From Sanguibacter keddieii DSM 10542 (lineage in GTDB: Bacteria > Actinomycetota > Actinomycetes > Actinomycetales > Cellulomonadaceae), in the NCBI RefSeq assembly GCF_000024925.1, contig NC_013521.1, positions 2,790,001-2,854,000 of the forward strand: a DNA stretch of 64,000 nt. The letters are read 5' to 3'. Below the pieces are notes generated by a model. It was not told the origin of the DNA. It worked only from the letters and a program-made list of their open reading frames with translations, and did not search any database. Numbering within the stretch: position 1 is the first letter of the stretch; the number at the start of each line of letters is the position of its first letter. Below are positions 17,196 to 25,202 of the stretch, piece by piece. The translations under genes were made by a program, and so were the position numbers.

Positions 17196-17624
17196 ATGGG
17201 CACCGTGATCCCCTTCCCCACGTCCCGGGCACGCGGTGCGGACCGGTCTGGCGACCGCACCTCCGAGACCACCCGCGGCCCCGAGAGCTCTGCTGCCTCG
17301 GCCCCCACAGGCGCCGGCGACGACACCAGCCGCCCGCTCCGGCTGGCCCCACCCGGGCGCGACCTGCTGTGGCGCGAGGCCGTGGGCCACGAGCTACGAC
17401 TCGAGCGGACGGCGCAGGCACGGACGCTCGCAGACGTCGCGGGCCAGGCCGGCGTCTCGACCCAGTACCTCTCCGAGGTCGAGCGCGGGCGCAAAGAGCC
17501 CTCCTCGGAGATCCTCGAGGCCGTCGGCACGGCGCTCGCGCTGACGCTCCTCGACCTCACCCGCCGGGTGTCGCACAGCCTGGCCCCGGCCGGGACGCCC
17601 ACACCTCAGCTCCTCGCCGCCTGA
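17196..17624 (+). CDS. XRE-family regulator, PopR/ClgR-like
   Basis: The 142-residue protein has a disordered N-terminus of about 50 residues and an XRE helix-turn-helix with the segment RTLADVAGQAGVSTQYLSEV followed by ERGRKEPSSEIL. This matches ClgR and PopR, which activate clp protease genes in Actinobacteria. In Streptomyces popR adjoins clpP3-clpP4. Here the gene converges on a two-gene clpP operon, ending 10 bases from it, which supports the same role. The ATG at 17196 follows GAGGAG. Whether it is itself turned over by Clp, as ClgR is, cannot be read from sequence. Confidence 0.82.
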   Translation: MGTVIPFPTSRARGADRSGDRTSETTRGPESSAASAPTGAGDDTSRPLRLAPPGRDLLWREAVGHELRLERTAQARTLADVAGQAGVSTQYLSEVERGRKEPSSEILEAVGTALALTLLDLTRRVSHSLAPAGTPTPQLLAA

Positions 17625-17634
17625 CGGGGGCGGC

Positions 17635-18249
17635 TCACCGCACCCCGCCACGCACCTTCCTGCTGGCCACCACCTCGTCGACCAGCCCGTACGCGACGGC
17701 CTGCTGCGCGGTGAAGATGCGGTCTCGTGACGTGTCCGCCCGCAGCACCGCCTGGTCCTGGCCCGTGTGCGCCGCCAGGATCTCGTCGACCTCGTCGCGG
17801 ACGCGCTGGATCTCCTTGGCCTGGATCTCGAGGTCGGGCAGCGCGCCACGACCGCTGCTGGTCGACGGCGGGTGCAGGAGCACGCGGGCGTGCGGGAGGA
17901 TCCCGCGGCGTCCGGGCTCACCAGCAGCCAGCAGGACGGCGGCGGAGGACGCCGCCTGGCCGACGCACACGGTCCCGACGGGCGCGCGCAGGTACTGGAT
18001 CGTGTCGTAGATCGCGAGCATCGCGCTCACCGAGCCGCCGGGCGAGTTGATGTACAGCTCGATCCCCTGGTCGGGGGCGACGGACTCGAGGTGGATGAGC
18101 TGCGCGACGACCACGTTCGCGACCCCGTCGTCGATCTCGGTCCCGAGGAACACGATCCTGTCGGTGAGCAGCCGGCTGTAGACGTCGGCCGCCCGCTCGC
18201 CGGTGGTCGTCTTCTCGATCACGCTCGGGATCGTGTACTGCCCGCTCAC
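17635..18249 (-). CDS. clpP: ClpP-family protease subunit, second of pair
   Basis: This is a 204-residue subunit of the barrel-shaped Clp peptidase. The active-site residues are present: Ser101 in GQAASSA, His126 in ARVLLHPP and an Asp in the ADTSRD segment. The GTG at 18249 overlaps the stop of the upstream clpP by 4 bases (GTGA), so the two subunits should be made in equal amounts and may form a mixed tetradecamer. A PopR/ClgR-like regulator lies just downstream on the other strand. Whether this is the housekeeping pair or an accessory clpP3/P4-type pair cannot be settled from this window; the context favours accessory. Confidence 0.92.
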   Translation of the reverse strand: MSGQYTIPSVIEKTTTGERAADVYSRLLTDRIVFLGTEIDDGVANVVVAQLIHLESVAPDQGIELYINSPGGSVSAMLAIYDTIQYLRAPVGTVCVGQAASSAAVLLAAGEPGRRGILPHARVLLHPPSTSSGRGALPDLEIQAKEIQRVRDEVDEILAAHTGQDQAVLRADTSRDRIFTAQQAVAYGLVDEVVASRKVRGGVR

Positions 18250-18884
18250 CGTGCACCGGCCAGGCCTGCGGGGCGGCGGCCCTGGGCAGGGAGCACCTGC
18301 ACGAGGTCCGTGGCGACCGCGTCGACGAACCCGTAGTCGAGCGCCTCGTCGGCGGTGAACCACCGGTCGCGGTCGGAGTCGCGCTCGACGCGGTCGTATG
18401 GCTGGCCGGTGTGCTCGGCGATGAGCGTGAGCATGACCTTCTTGGTGTGCTCGAGGTTCTCGGCCTGGATGGCGATGTCGACGGCCGTACCCTGGAGCCC
18501 CGCAGAGCCCTGGTGCATGAGGACGCGTGCGTGCGGCAGGGCGAACCTCTTGCCGCGGGTCCCGGCGGAGAGTAAGAACTGCCCCATGCTCGCGGCCGTG
18601 CCGAGGGCGACGGTGCTCACGTCGTTGGGGATCAGCCGCATGACGTCGTACATCGCGAGGCCTGCCGAGACGGAGCCGCCGGGCGACGAGATCAGCAGGA
18701 CGACGTCGGCGTCCGGGTCCTCGGCCGAGAGCAGGAGCAGCTGGCTGCACACGCGGGTGGCGAGGTCGTCGTCGATCTCCTGGCCGACGACGACCACGCG
18801 CCGGAACATCAGGCCGCTGGTCAGCCGGTCGGCGAGAGCGCCGCCGGCAGGGGGTGGTGTCTCGGGGGTGGTGGTGAGGTGCAC
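18246..18884 (-). CDS. clpP: ClpP-family protease subunit, first of pair
   Basis: This 212-residue ClpP subunit has Ser99 (GTAASMGQ), His124 (RVLMHQ) and an Asp in the RDSDRD segment (about 168-173), so the triad is complete. The GTG at 18884 is chosen because GAGGAGGAACC directly precedes it; a longer in-frame form would start near 18926 without a ribosome binding site. It leads the clpP-clpP operon. The two subunits differ clearly around the active site (AASM versus AASS), so they are ancient paralogues rather than a recent duplication. Confidence 0.92.
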   Translation of the reverse strand: MHLTTTPETPPPAGGALADRLTSGLMFRRVVVVGQEIDDDLATRVCSQLLLLSAEDPDADVVLLISSPGGSVSAGLAMYDVMRLIPNDVSTVALGTAASMGQFLLSAGTRGKRFALPHARVLMHQGSAGLQGTAVDIAIQAENLEHTKKVMLTLIAEHTGQPYDRVERDSDRDRWFTADEALDYGFVDAVATDLVQVLPAQGRRPAGLAGAR

Positions 18885-18986
18885 GGTTCCTCCTCGGTGG
18901 TGGGTGTGCACCCCACGCTCGTCCACCCGCAGCCCGCGTGGGGCTCGCTCGCCCCGGGGCAGATCTGCTGTGAGCAGCAGGACGGG

Positions 18987-19478
18987 CTACGCCTCGTCCC
19001 CGAGGTGCTCGAGGAGCGTCCGGAGGGTGCTCGCGAGCTGCTCGCGCTGGGCCGGGTCGAGCCCGGCGAGCAGCCGCTCCTCGGTCGCGACGTGGTCGGG
19101 CAGCGCGGCGTCGACGAGCTCGCGCCCCGCGGGCGTGAGCTGCACGACCACGCTGCGCCGGTCGGCGTCGGAGGCCGCACGTCGCACGAGGCCGCGCTCC
19201 TCGAGCCGGTCGAGCCGCTGGGTGATCGCCCCCGAGGTGACCATCCCCGACCGCATGAGGCCCGCGGGGGTGAGGCCGCCGTCGCCGCTGCGGCGCAGGG
19301 TGGCGAGGACGTCGAAGGAGGGTGCGTCCAGGTCGTGCCGCGCGAAGGTCGCTCGCAGGCTGGCGTCGACGAGCCGCTGGACGCGGCCGAGCCGGCCGAT
19401 GACCCCCATCGCCGAGACGTCGAGGTCGGGGCGCTCGACGGCCCACTGGGAGAGCACACGGTCGACATGGTCTGGCAC
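18987..19478 (-). CDS. MarR-family transcriptional regulator
   Basis: The 163-residue protein is a winged-helix MarR dimer subunit with recognition-helix region [20 protein letters not shown] and wing [18 protein letters not shown]. It is divergent from an EamA exporter, which it probably represses. The GTG at 19478 has TAGGTT (19490-19485) 6 bases upstream, so the transcript is probably leaderless. Two CTCTTAGTGCT repeats lie between the genes. Confidence 0.88.
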   Translation of the reverse strand: MPDHVDRVLSQWAVERPDLDVSAMGVIGRLGRVQRLVDASLRATFARHDLDAPSFDVLATLRRSGDGGLTPAGLMRSGMVTSGAITQRLDRLEERGLVRRAASDADRRSVVVQLTPAGRELVDAALPDHVATEERLLAGLDPAQREQLASTLRTLLEHLGDEA

Positions 19479-19507
19479 CCGCCCAACCTACCAGCGCACC
19501 GTCGAAC

Positions 19508-19543
19508 TCTCTTAGTGCTGTGATACTTTCTCTTAGTGCTAAG
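19508..19543. promoter_or_regulatory. Candidate MarR operator between marR and EamA genes
   Basis: TCTCTTAGTGCT occurs at 19508-19519 and again at 19529-19540, exactly 21 bases (two helical turns) apart. The second copy extends to the perfect palindrome CTTAGTGCTAAG (19532-19543), which contains the GTG start codon of the exporter. A TACTTT -10 element (19524-19529) sits between the copies, so a bound repressor would cover the whole promoter. Confidence 0.65.
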
Positions 19544-20411
19544 CAAACGACAGGGGCTCCTCCTCACCACCGCCGTCGCTCCGGCAGTCTGGGCCACGAC
19601 CTATCTCGTGACCTCGGAGCTGCTCCCGCCCGGTCGCCCCTTCCTGGCCGGGGCGGTCCGCGCCCTGCCCGCCGGCCTGCTGCTGGTCGCGATCACCCGG
19701 CAGCTCCCGCACGGCGCGTGGTGGTGGCGCTCGCTCGTCCTGGGCGCCCTCAACATCGGCGGGTTCTTCGCGCTGCTCTTCGTGGCCGCCTACCGCCTCC
19801 CGGGCGGCGTGGCCGCTGCGGTCGGCGCGCTCCAGCCGTTGTTCGTCGCCCTGCTCGCGGTCGTCGTGCTGGGCCAGCGGCTCACAGCACGCACCCTGGT
19901 CGCGGGTGCCCTGGGTGTCGTCGGTGTCAGCCTCCTCGTGCTGCGCGGCGAGACCGGGCTCGACACCGTCGGCGTGCTCGCCGCGGCCGGGGCCGCGGTC
20001 TCGATGTCCTGCGGCGTGATCCTCGCCAAGCGGTGGGTATCCCCCGCGTCGCTCCTCGCGACCACGGGGTGGCAGCTCACCGCGGGAGGACTTCTCCTCG
20101 TCGCACCCGCGCTCGCCCTCGAGGGCCTGCCCTCGCACGTCACGGGCCAGAACCTGGCCGGGTACGCGTACCTGACCCTCGTCGGCTCCGTCCTCGGCTA
20201 CTCGCTGTGGTTCCGGGGACTGCGCGCGCTCCCGGCGACCGACGTGACGTTCCTCGGGCTGCTCAACCCCGTCGTCGCGACCGCTCTCGGCTGGGCGGTG
20301 CTGGGTCAGACGCTCACCCCGCTCCAGCTGCTCGGCGGTGTCGTCGTGCTCGTCTCGCTCGTCGTCGCACAGCGGCAGCGACCGCCACGTGCGGACGACC
20401 TCGCCCGTTGA
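19536..20411 (+). CDS. EamA/DMT-family small-molecule exporter
   Basis: The 291-residue protein has ten hydrophobic segments in two EamA repeats, with [24 protein letters not shown] ending the first repeat's fourth helix and [18 protein letters not shown] its counterpart in the second. Members export amino acids or other metabolites; the substrate is unknown. The GTG at 19536 lies 6 bases after TACTTT, without a ribosome binding site, and within a palindromic operator, suggesting tight MarR control. Confidence 0.88.
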   Translation: MLSKRQGLLLTTAVAPAVWATTYLVTSELLPPGRPFLAGAVRALPAGLLLVAITRQLPHGAWWWRSLVLGALNIGGFFALLFVAAYRLPGGVAAAVGALQPLFVALLAVVVLGQRLTARTLVAGALGVVGVSLLVLRGETGLDTVGVLAAAGAAVSMSCGVILAKRWVSPASLLATTGWQLTAGGLLLVAPALALEGLPSHVTGQNLAGYAYLTLVGSVLGYSLWFRGLRALPATDVTFLGLLNPVVATALGWAVLGQTLTPLQLLGGVVVLVSLVVAQRQRPPRADDLAR

Positions 20412-20477
20412 TCTCACGCGGGTCGCGACTGCCAGACCGCGGTCACCCCGCTCACCCGGCCACCGTCCCGACGAGAA

Positions 20478-20518
20478 GGAGCGGTGCTCGTCCTGGGCGA
20501 GAGGACGAGCACCGCTCC
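20478..20518. terminator. Bidirectional terminator between EamA and the ABC permease
   Basis: GGAGCGGTGCTCGTCCT pairs perfectly with its complement over 17 bases around a 7-base loop. It lies between two convergent genes. There is no T-tract. Confidence 0.8.
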
Positions 20519-20593
20519 CTGCTGCTGCACGCGGCTCCGGTCCTGCGCAGCAGCGGTACCGGCGGCATCGACGACCTGGTCGGCGGCCGCCCG

Positions 20594-21787
20594 TCAGGAG
20601 GCCGAGAGCGCCGCGGTGGGCGGCATCCTCGCGGCACGGATCGCCGGGTAGAGGCCTGCCACAGCCCCGATCAGGAGTGTCGCACCGAGCCCACCAGCGA
20701 GGATCACCGGCGGGATCGACGTCGCCCACCCCTGCGACGTGGCGTACACCGCGGTGATCCCGTAGCCGATGACCACCCCCGCGCCGCCACCGAGGACGGA
20801 GAGCAGCAGCGACTCCACGAGGAACTGCGTCCGCACCTGCCCCCGGGTGGCCCCGAGGGACCTCCTCAGGCCGATCTCGGACCGGCGCTCGAGGACCGAG
20901 ATCACCATGGTGTTCGCGACGCCGATCCCCCCGACGAGCAGGGCGACCGCCCCGAGCCCGACGAGCAGACCCGTGAAGGCCGCGTCGGTCGCCTCCTTCG
21001 CCGCGAGCGCGTCCGACGGGCGCGACACGGCGACCTGGTTCGGGGCCGCCGGGTTCGCGGTAGCACCGAGGACGTCACGCACGGGGTCGACCGCCGAGTC
21101 CACGGTCCGCACGTAGATCCGCGACGGGTCCCCCGTCCAACCGAGCCGCTCGGACGCGACCTGCTTGCCCATGAGCACGCTCGAGTCGAGCTCGGGGGCG
21201 AGCTCGACCGGGTCGAGGACCCCGCTGACGCTGAACGGCTGCCCCTCGATGATCACGACCGTCTGCGGGTCCGGACCCGTCACCCCGAGGTGCTCGGCGG
21301 CCTTCGCCCCGAGGACGACGACGGGCAGACCGTCGGTCGCCGCCGACAGCCAGCGTCCGCTGGACATCGTGAGTCCGACGGTGCCGTACAGCTCCTCGTC
21401 CGCGGCCGAGACGGTGACACCCCCGTGCTCGAGCGGAGGCACGTGGTCGTTGCGCAGGGCGCGGGCGTCGGGGACGAGACCGACCGAGGCGGCCCCGGTC
21501 ACGGGGGCGATGCGCCGGACCATGGAGACGGACTCGACAGGCAGCCGCGTCTCGGAACCGAGCGCGTCCTCCCCCGGCTCGACCCGCAGGAGGTTCGTCC
21601 CCAGCCGGGAGAGCGTCTCGTCGAGCTCCGCCCGGGACGACGTCGAGATGCCGACGACGGCGATCATCGCGGCGATGCCGATCGCGATCCCGAGCGCTGA
21701 GAGCACCGCACGCATCGGTCTGGTGCGCAGGCCCGTCGCGCCGACCCTGAACAGGTCGCCCGGGGCGAGCCTCGCCGGCCTCAGCAT
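20594..21787 (-). CDS. MacB/FtsX-type ABC transporter permease
   Basis: The 397-residue protein has an N-terminal transmembrane segment (about 24-46), a large extracytoplasmic MacB-PCD-like domain (about 50-270) and three C-terminal segments with the conserved ERRSEIGLRRSLGATRGQVR loop. This is the fold of mechanotransmission exporters. Its start overlaps the ATPase gene by 7 bases. With the adaptor and ATPase it forms a MacAB-like exporter, probably for peptides, antibiotics or envelope lipids. Confidence 0.9.
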   Translation of the reverse strand: MLRPARLAPGDLFRVGATGLRTRPMRAVLSALGIAIGIAAMIAVVGISTSSRAELDETLSRLGTNLLRVEPGEDALGSETRLPVESVSMVRRIAPVTGAASVGLVPDARALRNDHVPPLEHGGVTVSAADEELYGTVGLTMSSGRWLSAATDGLPVVVLGAKAAEHLGVTGPDPQTVVIIEGQPFSVSGVLDPVELAPELDSSVLMGKQVASERLGWTGDPSRIYVRTVDSAVDPVRDVLGATANPAAPNQVAVSRPSDALAAKEATDAAFTGLLVGLGAVALLVGGIGVANTMVISVLERRSEIGLRRSLGATRGQVRTQFLVESLLLSVLGGGAGVVIGYGITAVYATSQGWATSIPPVILAGGLGATLLIGAVAGLYPAIRAARMPPTAALSAS

Positions 21788-22509
21788 GGCTGCTCCGGCC
21801 GGGCAGGACGCTCGGGGCGTGCAGCCCGCACCGCCTCCGGGTGCTCGGGCGGCACGATGCGCCCGTCCCGGACCGTGACCTGCCGAGGCAGCATCGCGGC
21901 GAGGTCCCGGTCGTGGGTGATCACGACGATCGTGGTGCCCGCGGTGTTGAGCTCGCGGAGGAGCTCGACGATCCCGGCGCCCGAGACGGAGTCGAGCGCC
22001 CCCGTCGGCTCGTCCGCGAGGAGCAGCGGAGGTTCTCCGACGACGGCTCGCGCGATCGCGACCCGCTGCTTCTCCCCTCCGGACAGCTCGTTCGGACGGT
22101 GCCCCAGGCGCGTGCCCAGCCCGACGCGGTCGAGGACCGCCGCCGCTCGGTCACGCCGCTCGGCGCGCCGCACCCCGCGGTACAGCAGCCCGTCCGCGAC
22201 GTTGTCGATCGCGGCAGTGCCCGCCGACAGGTGGAAGTGCTGGAACACGAACCCGATCCGCGTCGCCCGCAGGGCTGAGAGGTCACGGTCCGAGAGGTCT
22301 TCGACCAGGTGGCCGTCGATCGCGACGGTCCCGGACGAGCACCGGTCGAGCGTGCCGATGACGTTGAGCATGGTCGACTTGCCCGACCCGGAGCTGCCGA
22401 CCACCGCGACGAGCTCGCCGCGCTGCACCTCGAGGTCGACACCGTCCAGGGCACGGACACCTCCCGGGTACTCCCGGGAGACCTGCCGGAGCGAGACGAC
22501 GGCGGTCAC
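21781..22509 (-). CDS. MacB-type ABC transporter ATP-binding protein
   Basis: The 242-residue ATPase has Walker A GSSGSGKST (38-46), signature LSGGEKQR (142-149) and Walker B LLLADEPTG (162-170), with the lipoprotein/macrolide exporter type of Q-loop (FVFQHFHL). The start overlaps the adaptor stop by 4 bases and the end overlaps the permease start, giving one tightly coupled unit. Confidence 0.92.
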   Translation of the reverse strand: MTAVVSLRQVSREYPGGVRALDGVDLEVQRGELVAVVGSSGSGKSTMLNVIGTLDRCSSGTVAIDGHLVEDLSDRDLSALRATRIGFVFQHFHLSAGTAAIDNVADGLLYRGVRRAERRDRAAAVLDRVGLGTRLGHRPNELSGGEKQRVAIARAVVGEPPLLLADEPTGALDSVSGAGIVELLRELNTAGTTIVVITHDRDLAAMLPRQVTVRDGRIVPPEHPEAVRAARPERPARPEQPC

Positions 22510-23645
22510 GAGGGCACCACGACCTCGTCGCCCTCGCTGAGCTCGCCCGAGACCTCGACCCGCCCGGAGGCGAACATCCCCACGGTGACCGGCACCAGGC
22601 GGCGCTCGTCGGCTCCGACCTCGACCGCGTGCCCTCCCTCCGCGAGCGCGACGAGCGCCGTGACGGGGACCGAGAGGACGTCTGGTCGCTCCTCGACGAC
22701 CAGCTCGATGTCGACGCGGCTGGCGTCGAGGCCCTCGACCAGGGCCGGGTCGTCGAGGGAGACCTCGACGGTGACCGTGGTCGTGTCAGACCCGCCACCG
22801 GACTGGCCGTCTGAACCCGAGCTCTTGCCGTCGCCGCCCTCGTCGACGGGGGGCCCGACCGCGGAGATGGACCCCGGAGCCCTGGTGCCGCCCGGCAGCT
22901 CGACGGTCGCCGGCGCTCCGACGTCCGGCGTCACGTCCTTCGCCGGGTCGAGGTCGAAGGAGACGACGCGCCTGACGTCGGTGACCGTCAGCATGCTCGA
23001 CGCCGCTGGAGCGCCGACCTCGACCGAGCGGGAGGCCACCCGGACCGGCCCACGCACGACGGTGACCTGCTCGGGCCCCAGCCTCCCGGTCTGCGGCAGA
23101 CCGACGTCCTTCTGCCACCTGGACACCGCTCGAGAGGTGGCTTGCGTGTACCTGTCGTCAGCCGAGAAGCCCGTGTAGCCGAGCGCGGTGAGGTTCTCCT
23201 TGAGCTGGGAGACGTCCGCCCCGCGGTCGCCGACGCCGAGCTCTCGGTAGGCGGGGAGCTCTCCGAAGAGGGCGAGCGTCGGTCGGTCGTCCGTCCGCCA
23301 GAGCTGCTGGCCTCGGTCGACGACCGCGCCGACCTCGGGCAACCAGGTGACCGTCCGTGCACCGTCCTCGCTCTCCCCGGCCTCGGGAGCCCCGACGGCT
23401 CTGGGTTCCCCGAAGCCCACCGAGCCCTTGTGCTTCTCGCTGCGGACGAGCGTCTCCCGGACGACCGGGGTCGTCGCGACGGTCCCGGCGGTGTCGTCCG
23501 TGGTCGTCGCGTCGGACGAGCCGCCGACCAGGATGACGCCGAGGACGAGCCCGACCGCAGCCAGCGAGGCACCGAGGAGCAGCGCACGGCGGGTCGTGCG
23601 CGAGCGGCCGGGTCCTCCGGCTGGCGAGTTCTCCCGGGCCGTCAT
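22506..23645 (-). CDS. Membrane-anchored adaptor with peptidoglycan-binding domain
   Basis: The 379-residue protein has an N-terminal membrane anchor (about 20-41) and a PG_binding_1 domain (about 137-194, LGVGDRGADVSQLKENLTAL). A beta-rich C-terminal region resembles MacA/RND periplasmic adaptors, interrupted by a Gly/Ser/Asp-rich linker. In Gram-positive bacteria such adaptors link a MacB-like transporter to the wall. The ATG at 23645 follows GGGGAG and overlaps the stop of a 40-codon reading frame by 4 bases. ATPase and permease follow directly. Confidence 0.85.
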   Translation of the reverse strand: MTARENSPAGGPGRSRTTRRALLLGASLAAVGLVLGVILVGGSSDATTTDDTAGTVATTPVVRETLVRSEKHKGSVGFGEPRAVGAPEAGESEDGARTVTWLPEVGAVVDRGQQLWRTDDRPTLALFGELPAYRELGVGDRGADVSQLKENLTALGYTGFSADDRYTQATSRAVSRWQKDVGLPQTGRLGPEQVTVVRGPVRVASRSVEVGAPAASSMLTVTDVRRVVSFDLDPAKDVTPDVGAPATVELPGGTRAPGSISAVGPPVDEGGDGKSSGSDGQSGGGSDTTTVTVEVSLDDPALVEGLDASRVDIELVVEERPDVLSVPVTALVALAEGGHAVEVGADERRLVPVTVGMFASGRVEVSGELSEGDEVVVPS

Positions 23646-23764
23646 GCGATGCTCCCCGTCAGGAGGTCTCGGTGCGCGTGAGCGTCGGTACCGAGGCCCG
23701 AAGGCCTGCTCTGAGTGCGTCCGCCGACACGGACGGTCGGGGTGGATGGGTGGTCGTGCTTCAT
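23642..23764 (-). CDS. Short leader reading frame upstream of the adaptor gene
   Basis: This frame encodes 40 residues starting MKHDHPSTPTVRVGG and ending LLTGSIA. It has a perfect GGAGG ribosome binding site and overlaps the adaptor start as ATGA. Its first 8 bases and upstream leader are part of a 28-base identical repeat shared with lipoprotein gene A (start MKQTHRS). It may be a true small protein, a coupling leader peptide, or the remnant 5' end of a lost lipoprotein copy. No membrane segment or known domain is seen. Confidence 0.45.
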   Translation of the reverse strand: MKHDHPSTPTVRVGGRTQSRPSGLGTDAHAHRDLLTGSIA

Positions 23765-23784
23765 GTGTCCTCCGGAGTTGTCGG
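23757..23784 (-). repeat. Leader repeat, copy 1 (before short frame and adaptor)
   Basis: These 28 bases are identical to 25063-25090 and cover the ribosome binding site and start codon (GGAGGACACATGAAGCA). Similarity continues upstream, with small differences, through the CTCA direct repeat ending at 23828, so the whole 70-base promoter-leader unit is duplicated. Confidence 0.85.
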
Positions 23785-23812
23785 GCATGCTCACCATTCG
23801 ACCGGAGGGCCG

Positions 23813-23828
23813 ATGAGCCCACCGTGAG
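23813..23828 (-). promoter_or_regulatory. CTCAC-N6-CTCAT direct repeat, adaptor operon
   Basis: Read on the minus strand, CTCAC and CTCAT are 11 bases apart, the spacing bound by OmpR-family dimers. The same element precedes the lipoprotein genes (25115-25130) and the two-component operon (25203-25218). Confidence 0.55.
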
Positions 23829-23865
23829 CGGTGCTCTCGCGTGGGCCTCGCAGCACAGCGGGCGT

Positions 23866-24468
23866 TCATATGCCGCACTGCTGTGCCAGACGCCAGAGCG
23901 TGCCGTCGTCGACGCCGAAGTCGTGCTGCGGCGTGACGTTCGTGGAGCCGTCGGCGTTCGGGTCCGGCCAGTCGATGCCGTTCTCGCGCATGCACACGGC
24001 GAAGGCGCGCATCGCCTCGGGAGACTGCTTCGTCTTGTCCTCCGCCGTCTGCTCCGGAGCCAGGTGCTCGCAGGCCGCGTACGCGGCCGCGCGGTCCGCG
24101 TCGGAGATCCTGCCGTCCTCCACGGTGGCACCCAGGTAGCCCTCCTGGTCGGGGTCGCCGACGTGCAGGCCGTTCTCCCGCAGGCAGTCCGCCTGCTGCT
24201 GAGCCTGCTGCTGACGCGTGAGGTCTCCGCGGTCGCTGCCGTCGGTGCTCGACGTCCCCGAGGAGCTCGAGGCCGACGGTGACCCCGCCGACGCGACCTG
24301 GTCGTCGGCCTCCCCGCCGCAGGCGGTGAGCAGGGCAGCGCAGAGCACCGCAGCGGTCCAGTGCGCGCGTCGGGCCGGACGCGCACCGCGCCGCCTGCCA
24401 TCGCCCCCACGGTCACGGTCACGGTGCGAGACCGACCACGGCCATCGTCCGGTCTGCCGGGCGCTCAC
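23866..24468 (-). CDS. Lipoprotein B with CMR-G-WPDP motifs
   Basis: The 200-residue protein has a basic N-region and the lipobox LLTAC, so it should be anchored outside the membrane. It then has a Ser/Thr-rich linker and two copies of a Cys-Arg-Gly-Asp-Pro motif: CLRENGLHVGDPDQEG and CMRENGIDWPDPNADG. It is paralogous to the upstream lipoprotein A. The GTG at 24468 overlaps the stop of that gene as GTGA; an alternative GTG lies at 24477. The function is unknown; the family is often found beside MacB-like exporters in Actinobacteria. Confidence 0.8.
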   Translation of the reverse strand: MSARQTGRWPWSVSHRDRDRGGDGRRRGARPARRAHWTAAVLCAALLTACGGEADDQVASAGSPSASSSSGTSSTDGSDRGDLTRQQQAQQQADCLRENGLHVGDPDQEGYLGATVEDGRISDADRAAAYAACEHLAPEQTAEDKTKQSPEAMRAFAVCMRENGIDWPDPNADGSTNVTPQHDFGVDDGTLWRLAQQCGI

Positions 24469-25070
24469 CCTCCGCACGCCTCGATGGCCGCCTGCTCCGC
24501 CGCGGCGTCAGCCTCGCTGAGACCGTCCATGCTGAACTTCGTCGAGCCGTCCTCCTCCGGGTCCGGCCAGTCGACGCCCTTCCCACGCATGCACGCGGCG
24601 AACGCCTTCTGCGCCTCGGGAGACCGCTTCGCCTTCTCCTCCTCGGTCGGCTCTGGCGCCAGGTGGCGGCATGCTGCTTCCGCGTCGAAGTCCTTGTCCT
24701 CCCAGGTTCCCCCCGGCTCGTCTCCCGGGTAGGTCACCTCCCCGTCCTTGTCGGCGTCGGGGACAGACAGGCCGTGCTCCCGGAGGCACTCCACCTGCTG
24801 CTGCCCCTGCTGCTGACGCGTCAGGTCGCTGCGGTCGGAGCCCGCGGTGCCCGAGGACCCCGTCGAGCTCGAGCTCGACGGAGACCCTGCCGAGGCGACC
24901 TGCTCGTCGGCCTCAGCACTGCACGCGGTCACCAGCGCGGCGCACAGCACCGCGGCGACCCACGGTGCGCTCCGCACCGACCGTGAACGGCCGTCCGGAC
25001 CACGGCGACGCTGGCTCGGTGCCCGATCGCGCACGGGGTCGGGCTGGACGGAACGGTGTGTCTGCTTCAT
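24465..25070 (-). CDS. Lipoprotein A with CMR-G-WPDP motifs
   Basis: The 201-residue protein starts at the ATG at 25070 after GGAGGAC. It has a 50-residue N-terminus ending in the lipobox LVTAC, a Ser-rich linker, DLTRQQQGQQQVECLREHGL and CMRGKGVDWPDPEEDGS. Lipoprotein B shares the same order and most of these residues, pointing to tandem duplication. A CTCAC-N6-CTCAT element lies upstream and a two-component system is divergent. It may sense or bind the exporter's substrate at the cell surface; this is inference. Confidence 0.82.
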   Translation of the reverse strand: MKQTHRSVQPDPVRDRAPSQRRRGPDGRSRSVRSAPWVAAVLCAALVTACSAEADEQVASAGSPSSSSSTGSSGTAGSDRSDLTRQQQGQQQVECLREHGLSVPDADKDGEVTYPGDEPGGTWEDKDFDAEAACRHLAPEPTEEEKAKRSPEAQKAFAACMRGKGVDWPDPEEDGSTKFSMDGLSEADAAAEQAAIEACGG

Positions 25071-25090
25071 GTGTCCTCCGGAGTTGTCGG
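25063..25090 (-). repeat. Leader repeat, copy 2 (before lipoprotein A)
   Basis: These 28 bases are identical to 23757-23784 and include the ribosome binding site, the ATG and the first codons of lipoprotein A. The matching segment extends upstream to 25130. Confidence 0.85.
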
Positions 25091-25114
25091 TCTGACCATC
25101 CGACCAGGGCACCG

Positions 25115-25130
25115 ATGAGCCCCTCGTGAG
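25115..25130 (-). promoter_or_regulatory. CTCAC-N6-CTCAT direct repeat, lipoprotein operon
   Basis: CTCAC and CTCAT on the minus strand are 11 bases apart, in the same position relative to the shared leader as in the adaptor operon. Confidence 0.55.
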
Positions 25131-25202
25131 GGCCCCCCTCACCCGGAACTCGCGAGCTGTCGGCCTGCGCCGGCCGACCGTCCTCCGACGACGAGGACCT
25201 AC

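Noticed and set aside
18959-18968. GCAGATCTGC palindrome upstream of the clpP pair as a PopR box
   Set aside because: It only partly resembles the TGTCTGCC-N3-GGCAGACA type and lies next to the marR stop; too weak to call.
17635-19446. A 603-residue frame covering the second clpP
   Set aside because: The N-terminal two thirds is Arg/Pro-rich shadow of clpP and marR; the ClpP start at 18249 overlaps the upstream stop as GTGA.
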